A program made the translations under genes and the position numbers. Shown piece by piece: positions 56,800 to 64,000 of a stretch of DNA of 64,000 bases. Numbering within the stretch: position 1 is the first letter of the stretch; each line of letters begins with the position of its first letter. Origin of the DNA: Stomorhina lunata (Eukaryota; Arthropoda; Insecta; Diptera; Rhiniidae); the NCBI GenBank assembly GCA_933228675.1, contig OW121743.1, forward strand, positions 81,605,863 to 81,669,862, given 5' to 3'. Below the pieces are notes generated by a model, which did no database searches, was not told the origin of the DNA, and was given only the letters and a program-made list of their open reading frames with translations.

Positions 56800-58350
56800 T
56801 CGGTATAAAAACTTCAATAAACAATTTTCGGTAAAAGATTTTATATAAAAAATATTTCGGTATACAAATTTTATTTTGAAAATTTTTTGGTATACAAATT
56901 TTCGGCAAAAAATTTTATATACAAAATTTTTCGGTATACAAATATTATTTTGAAAATTTATCGGTATAAAAATTTTCTATAGAAAATTTTTCGGTATTAA
57001 CATTTTCTATAGAAAATTCTTCGGTATTACAATTTTCTAAAAAAAATTTTCGGTATTAAAATTTTCTATAGAAAATTTTTCGGTATTTAAATTTTTTATC
57101 GAAAATTTTTTGGTATTGAAATTTTCTACAGAAAATTTTTCGGTATTAAAGTTTTCTATAGAATATTTTTCGGTCTTAAAATTTTCTATAAAAAAATTTT
57201 CCGGTATTAAGATTTTCTATAGAAAATTTTTCGGTATTAAAATTTTCTATAGAAAATTTTTCGGTATTAAAATTTTCTATAGAAAATTTTTCGGTATTCA
57301 AATTTTCTATAGAAAATTTTTCGGTATTCAAATTTTCTATAGAAAATTTTTCGGTATTCAAATTTTCTATAGAAAATTTTTCGGTATTCAAATTTTCTAT
57401 AGAAAATTTTTCGGTATTCAAATTTTCTATAGAAAATTTTTCGGTATTCAAATTTTCTATAGAAAATTTTTCGGTATTCAAATTTTCTATAGAAAATTTT
57501 TCGGTATTCAAATTTTCTATAGAAAATTTTTCGGTATTCAAATTTTCTATAGAAAATTTTTCGGTATTCAAATTTTCTATAGAAAATTTTTCGGTATTCA
57601 AATTTTCTATAGAAAATTTTTCGGTATTCAAATTTTCTATAGAAAATTTTTCGGTATTCAAATTTTCTATAAAAAAATTTTCCGGTATTAAAATTTTCTA
57701 TAGAAAATTTTTCGGTATTAAAATTTTCTATAGAAAATTTTTCGGTATTAAAATTTTCTATAGAAAATTTTTCGGTATTAAAATTTTCTATAGAAAATTT
57801 TTCGGTATTCAAATTTTCTATAGAAAATTTTTCGGTATTCAAATTTTCTATAGAAAATTTTTCGGTATTCAAATTTTCTATAGAAAATTTTTCGGTATTC
57901 AAATTTTCTATAGAAAATTTTTCGGTATTCAAATTTTCTATAGAAAATTTTTCGGTATTCAAATTTTCTATAGAAAATTTTTCGGTATTCAAATTTTCTA
58001 TAGAAAATTTTTCGGTATTCAAATTTTCTATAGAAAATTTTTCGGTATTCAAATTTTCTATTGAAAATTTTTCGGTATTCAAATTTTCTATAGAAAATTT
58101 TTCGGTATTCAAATTTTCTATAGAAAATTTTTCGGTATTTAAATTTTCTATAGAAAATTTTTGGTATTCAAATTTTCTATAGAAAATTTTTCGGTATTCA
58201 AATTTTCTATAGAAAAATTTTCGGTATTCAAATTTTCGATAGAAAATTTTTCGCTATTCAAATTTTCGATAGAAAATTTTTCGGTATTCAAATTTTCTAT
58301 AAAAAATTTTTCGGTATTAAAATTTTCTGTAGAAAATTTTGCGGTATTAA
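56800..58350 (+). repeat. F2 satellite array, forward, type B
   Basis: About 51 monomers of 30 bp: CGGTATTCAAATTTTCTATA then GAAAATTTTT. Two runs of identical monomers (57290-57660 and 57810-58130) are separated by a distinctive unit with AAAAAAATTTTCCGG, which occurs at 57190 and again at 57671. The block is therefore a 481-bp higher-order repeat. Long frames on both strands here arise because the 30-base unit has no stop; they are not genes. Confidence 0.98.
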
Positions 58351-59346
58351 CTAGCACAGTGTTATTATCAAATTTTATTCAAATTTAATATTGTTCCAGT
58401 TTACTTTTAAACTAAAAGAAAAAAAAGCTTTCTCCAATTAAAAGTTTTTCTTTCCCTCCAATAGTTACAAAATTTAAACCCAATACTTTAAGTTTCTTGT
58501 TTTTTTTCTCATTTTCCTTTTAATGTCACCCATAAAGGACATCATCAATATCCTTGTACTACTCACCCAAAATGACTAAAGGAAAGTTTACGTTCTCAAA
58601 CTTTCTCACTTATTTCGAAATTATGTACATTTTCATTTAGCAATTAAGACAAGAGAAAAATCGATTTGTTCGTTAATTCACTCGTTGCTACTTCCGTTCT
58701 GGATGTCCTTCAGTCCGTCCTTCCACCAGTCCTACCATCCATCCGTCTGTCAACAGAAGATAATTATTTTTCGTTTTTTTGTAACAAAAATTTTACTGTT
58801 TTTAATTTTCTTTCTCACTCTATCGCTGACAAACGAATTAACTACCATGACTATCAGTATGAGTGACATATTTTGGAAAATGTCCTTTTAAGTAGTTGTT
58901 TTTGTTAAGGATGCTACTGTTGCTGTTTGTCTTTTGGAAAAAAAACAAAAAGAACATTTTTATTATAATAAAATAAACCCAAAAAGTTTGTCAAACGAAA
59001 TAAAACCATAACAAAAGTTTGATAAACAAGTACAATATCAATGCGATACAAATTTGTTTGAAAATAGACAACAAAATTTACAATCATAAGGATTTGAAAG
59101 GAAAGACTTAGATAACATTAAGTTTAAGTTTATTGTTTACTCTAATAGTAACTGTTATTTGTATTTGTAAAACAAACTTGAACTGTTATAATTGTTTGAA
59201 AAACTGCTGAAAAAGCTTCTTTTGTTTTAAAAGTAGTGTTAACAATTTAGTGCTTTTTTACTAGTCTTAGCCCTGGCCATAAATCGAGATAAATCTCAAG
59301 ACTTAGCTTAACTCATGACTTTAGTAAAAGCTAGATATACACATAT
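58351..59346. other. Unique sequence with a GTCC-rich patch
   Basis: CAGTCCGTCCTTCCACCAGT and CCATCCATCCGTCTGTC lie at 58709-58751, like the GTCY core of DINE-type repeats, but without their terminal motifs. Nothing else recognised. Confidence 0.5.
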
Positions 59347-62300
59347 TTATACCTAAAACAATTGTATATAAAATTTTTATACCGAAAAATTTTTTATACC
59401 CAAAAATTTGCTATATAAAATGTTTATAACAACAAATTTTGTATATAAATTTTTATGCCGAAAAATTGTCTTTCTAAAATCTTTATACAAAACAATCTTC
59501 TATATAAAATTTTTATATAACAAAATTATATTTGTAAGAAAAAATTTTCTATGTTTTATGACAAAAAAATTTCTATATAAAATTTTTATACCGAAAAATT
59601 TTCTATATTAAATTTTAATAACGAAAAATTTTCTATATCAAATTTTTATACCAAAAAATTTTCTATATAATATTTTTATACCAAAAAATTTTCTATATAA
59701 AATTTTTATACCAAAAAATTTTCTATATAAAATTTTTATACCAAAAAATTTTCTAAATAAAATTTTTATACCGAAAAATTTTCTATATAAAATTTTTATT
59801 ACGAAAAATTTTCTAAACAAATTTTTTTACCGAAAAATTTTCTTTATAACATTTTTATACCAAAAATATTTTCTATATAAAATTTTTATACCAAAAAATT
59901 TTCTATATAAAATTTTTATACCAAAAAATTTTCTATATAAAATTTTTATACCGAAAAATTTTCTATATAAAATTTTTATACCGAAAAATTTTCTATATAA
60001 AATTTTTATTACGAAAAATTTTCTAAACAAAATTTTTTTACCGAAAAATTTTCTTTATAAAATTTTTATAACGAACAATTTTCTATATACATTTTTTATA
60101 CCAAAAAATTTTCTATATAAAATTTTTATACCAAAAAATTTTCTATATAAAATTTTTATACCAAAAAATTTTCTATATCAAATTTTTATACCGAAAAAAA
60201 TTCTGTATAAAATTTTTATACCCAAAAATTTTTTATATAAAACTTTTATACCTACAAATTTTCTATATAACATTTTTTTAACGAAAAATTTTCTATATAC
60301 AATTTTTATACCGAAAAAATTTCTATATAACCGAAAAATTTTCAAATCTTTCTATATTAAATTTTTATATCAAAAAATTTTGATTACGAAAAATTTTTTA
60401 TATAAAATTTTTATGACGAAAAATTTTCTATACAAAATTTTTATACCGAAAAATTTTCTATATAAAATTTTTATACCGAAAAATTTTCTATATAAAATTT
60501 TTATACCGAAAAATGTTCTATATAAAATTTTTATACCGAAAAATTTTCTATATAAAATTTTTATACCGAAAAATTTTCTATATAAAATTTCTATACCGAA
60601 AAATTTTCTATATAAAATTTTTATACCGAAAAATTTTCTATATAAAATTTTTATACCGAAAAATTTTCTATATAAAATTTTTATACCGAAAAATTTTCTA
60701 TATAAAATTTTTATACCGAAAAATTTTCTATATAAAATTTTTATACCGAAAAATGTTCTATATAAAATTTTTATACCGAAAAATTTTCTATATAAAATTT
60801 TTATAACTAAAAATTTTCTATTTAAAAAAAAAAAAAATTTTCTATATAAAATTTTTATACCGAAAAATTTTCTATATAAAATTTTTATACCGAAAAATTT
60901 TCTATATAAAATTTTTATACCGAAAAATTTTCTATATACAATTTTGATACCGAAAAAATTTCTATATAACCGAAAAATTTTCAAATCTTTCTATATTAAA
61001 TTTTTATACCAAAAAATTTTGATTACGAAAAATTTTTTATATAAAATTTTTATGACGAAAAATTTTCTATACAAAATTTTTATACCGAAAAATTTTCTAT
61101 ATAAAATTTTTATACCGAAAAATTTTCTATATAAAATTTTTATACCGAAAAATGTTCTATATAAAATTTTTATACCGGAAAATTTTCTATATAAAATTTT
61201 TATAACTTAAAATTTTCTATATAAAATTTTGATTACGAAAAATTTTCTATATAAAATTTTTATACCGAAAAATGTTCTATATAAAATTTTTATACCGAAA
61301 AATTTTCTATATAAAATTTTTATAACTAAAAATTTTCTATATAAAATTTTTATACCGAAAAATTTTCTATATAAAATTTTTATACCGAAAAATTTTCTAT
61401 ATAAAATTTTTATACCGAAAAATTTTCTATAGAAAATTTTTATACCGAAAATTTTTCTATATAAAATTTTTATGCCGAAAAATTTTCTGTATACAATTTT
61501 TATATCCAAACGTTTTTAGACCGAAAATTTTCTATATAAAATTTTTATGCTGAAAAATTTTCTATAACAAATTTCTATACCGAAAAATTTTTTATATAAA
61601 ATTTTTGTACCGAAAATTTTTCTTTAAATAATTTTTATACCGACAAATTTTCTATATAACATTTTTATACCGCAAAATTTTCTATAAAATATTTTCTATA
61701 TAAAATTTGTATACCTAAAAATTTTCGATATAAAATTTTTATACCAAAAAATGTTCTATATAAAATTTGTATACCGAAAAATTTAATATAGATTTTTATA
61801 CCAAAAATTTTTCTATATAAAATTTTTATACCGAAAAATTTTCGATATAAAATTTTTATCGCAAAAAAATTTATATATAAAATTTTTATACCAATGAAGT
61901 TTCTATATAAAATTTTTAAACCATAAAATTTTCCATATAAAATTTTTAAACCGTAAAATTTTCCATATAAAATTTTGGTACCGAAAAATTTTCTATATAA
62001 AATTTTTGTAACGAAAAATTTTCTACATAAAATTTTATACCAAAAAAATTTCTATATAAAATTTTTAACCCAAAAATTTTCTATATTAAATTTTTATATC
62101 GAAAAAATTTTGATAACGAAAAATTTTCTGTATAAAATTTTTTTGACGAAAAATTTTCTATAGAAAATTTTTATACCGAAAAAATGTTCTTTAAAAAATT
62201 TTTATACCCAAAAATTTTCTATAAAAAATTTTTATACCCAAAAATTTTCTTTAAAATATTTGTATACCAAAAAATTTTCTATGAACAATTTTTATACCGA

Positions 62301-62450
62301 AAAATTTTCTATAAAAAAAATTTTATACCGAAAAATTTTCTATAAAAAAAATTTTATACCGAAAAATTTTCTATAAAAATTTTTTACCAAAAAATTTTCA
62401 ATAAAAATTTTATACCGAAAAATTTTCTATATAAAATTTTTATAAAAAAT
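59347..62450 (-). repeat. F2 satellite array, reverse, type A
   Basis: About 103 monomers of 30 bp: AAAAATTTTCTATATAAAAT then TTTTATACCG. Higher-order structure: TTATTACGAAAAATTTTCTA at 59797 and 60007 (210 bp, 7 monomers), and the tag TATAACCGAAAAATTTTCAA with ATCTTTCTATATT at 60326 and 60965 (639 bp). Ends decay towards 59347 and 62450. The many open frames are satellite artefacts. Confidence 0.98.
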
Positions 62451-64000
62451 TGTCGGGATAGTAAAAATTTATTCCATTCTATTTGGAATTAATATTCCAG
62501 GAGTTAATACTCCTGTGCCTCATTACCTCGGTTATAATAGCCTTACAGAAACATCATATGGCCAACTTGAGAGTTGGCATTACTTTTATTAAATTTACTT
62601 AAATTGTTGTATTTAATTTGTCCTTTTTTGTTTACAGGATAAAAGACAAAATTCCTGTTTATTTCTGTATTTTAGATAGTTTTTGCTTTCCTCCTTTGAC
62701 TTGGAAAAAAAAAACTTTTACTAAATTGTTGTTTAATTGCTAAAGTTTTTAATATGATTATCAAAATAAGAATAAAATGAAGTGGAGGTGGGAGGGGAAA
62801 GTTTTTGTTTAGCGAGAATGATAAGGGTATAAGTAGAAATGTTAATAAAATTAATATGTTTACTAAGGAGGAACTATGTAACCATAATTTCTCGTACATA
62901 AGACAAATTTAGCTGAATTCCTCCATCAGAGTCGAAGGTACTTTTTGGAGGGTAATTGATCTGATGGTGTATTTTAAAGATTTTTAAAGACTAGAAAATA
63001 TTTGTTATTTTAAAGAAATAAATATTTCAAATTTACTAAAACTAGGTGTAGTGCTTACGCTATTCGTTATTGCCTCATTTTGAACTTTTCTAAAATAATC
63101 TTTAATTTTCTTATAAATCATTTAACTTTTTTAAGTATAAAAGTAATAGTAGTTATTTCAATTACAAAAATTATAAATAATTTAATGATTTATTAAAAAA
63201 ATTACAATTTACATAGATTTTGATACATTTTCCTAGCATATGCTACTAATTACTAAAAGCTTTTCTAAAAGTTTAAATACTTATCTGTAAAAATAAATAC
63301 TGGTTTTCTAGGTTAGAAAAAAAACTTTTTCTAGAATTTATAAAAACATTTCCTTAAAAGTCATGATAAAATTTTTACAGAAATTTATTTGTAAAAGCAA
63401 TATATCTGCATTATAAAAACTAAGATCTTATAATTTCATTTTGGTCCTGGTTATTTATCATAAGCAAAAGTTACCTTAACGACAAAATGGCTAACATAAG
63501 GCACCCTTTTAATAAAAATTTTATTTAAACCAAATGGGAATTATAAAGACCTATCAAAGAAATGGGATAATTGGTTAGTTTGCTCAAGGTTTTAGTTTAA
63601 AGATTTATTTTTTCAAATATAAATATTTCAAATCTTCTTACAAACTTTCCTGTCATCCAGTTTTCCCTTTACTGCTATTTTATTTTACGAGGAAGCTGCT
63701 TTTCTCATAAAAAGAAGCAAAAAATAAAATATATTAAAAAAACCGTCCAGGCATAAATTTTGGCTTGAAATTGCTTTACCGCCAACTTCCTGTGCTACAG
63801 ATTGTTGCATGTTGTTTAAATAAAAACGTACAACAAAGTAATAATATTCATATATTAAACATATGTATGTAAATATACATATGTATATAAAACACATATA
63901 CATAAATATATAATTTACATACTTATGTACCATTTTCTTGTACATTTTTATATAATTTTTCCATATATGCTATCTTGATATTACACATAATGGGTGTTTT
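62451..64000. other. Unique AT-rich sequence to window end
   Basis: GGAGTTAATACTCC and GCCAACTTGAGAGTTGGC (62500-62580) are small hairpins. GTCCTTTTTTGTTTACAG at 62622-62639 is a good acceptor-like tract but the following sequence closes at once in the phase needed by the candidate exon. ATACATATGTAT near 63876 is palindromic. No gene recognised. Confidence 0.5.

Noticed and set aside
57110..58112. Long open frames on both strands of the F2 array (up to 281 codons of decapeptide repeats)
   Set aside because: The 30-bp unit is a multiple of three and lacks stops in some frames on both strands; frames follow the satellite exactly, with no start context or splice signals. Satellite artefact.
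60370..61509. Long repeated frames in the reverse F2 array
   Set aside because: Same reason: stop-free 30-bp period; simultaneous frames on both strands and in two phases.
62622..62660. Acceptor and exon at 62639
   Set aside because: In the required phase the second codon is a stop (GATAAAAG).

Overview
The window looks like non-coding, repeat-dominated nuclear DNA from a fly, probably a calyptrate (blowfly or house-fly type) genome. The evidence is very high A+T, relics of several DNA-transposon superfamilies typical of Diptera, a Jockey/R1-type reverse transcriptase scrap, and at least four copies of a DINE-1-like dispersed repeat with a GTCY-rich core and a TATACCCTTYACCAC hairpin. The species assignment is inference. 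No complete host gene is visible. Almost every long open frame lies inside a satellite whose period has no stop codon, or in a decayed transposase.

The window splits into two kinds of territory. (1) Satellite blocks of short A/T-rich monomers. Family F1 (29-31 bp, core AGGAAATTTTTCGAAAATT) fills 1-794, 1361-2745, 3731-5112, 45595-47700, 48505-52267 and 54672-56010. Family F2 (30 bp, core AAATTTTCTATAGAAAATTT, a perfect 20-bp palindrome) fills 53398-54652, 56800-58350 and 59347-62450, with a decayed relative at 16505-18262. Family F3 (31 bp, TTGACGATAGGAAGACATTT) fills 31413-33610. F1 and F2 occur in both orientations, in face-to-face blocks of up to several kb. Larger tandem repeats also occur: about 297 bp at 27885-30270, about 131 bp at 20205-21235, and smaller ones. 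(2) A transposon graveyard at 6.6-12.8 kb, 23-26 kb and 36-42 kb. It holds a hAT element with a nested second element, a 1.23-kb Tc1/mariner element with TIRs and TA flanks, a deleted mariner-like element with DD41D-like spacing, a foldback hAT MITE with a perfect 8-bp target duplication, two further mariner relics and the DINE-like repeats.

Only two features suggest host gene function, both on the plus strand. At 5488-5678 there is a possible first exon: TATA-like box, TCAGTT initiator, a good start-codon context, an 18-residue hydrophobic N-terminus and a GTAAGT donor in phase 1. At 27784-27819 there is a near-ideal recursive (ratchet) splice site: CTAAT branch point, pyrimidine tract and TAG joined directly to GTAAGT. 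Together they suggest that most of the window is one giant intron of a secreted or membrane protein gene, loaded with satellites and transposons and perhaps removed stepwise. This is a hypothesis that RNA data could test directly.
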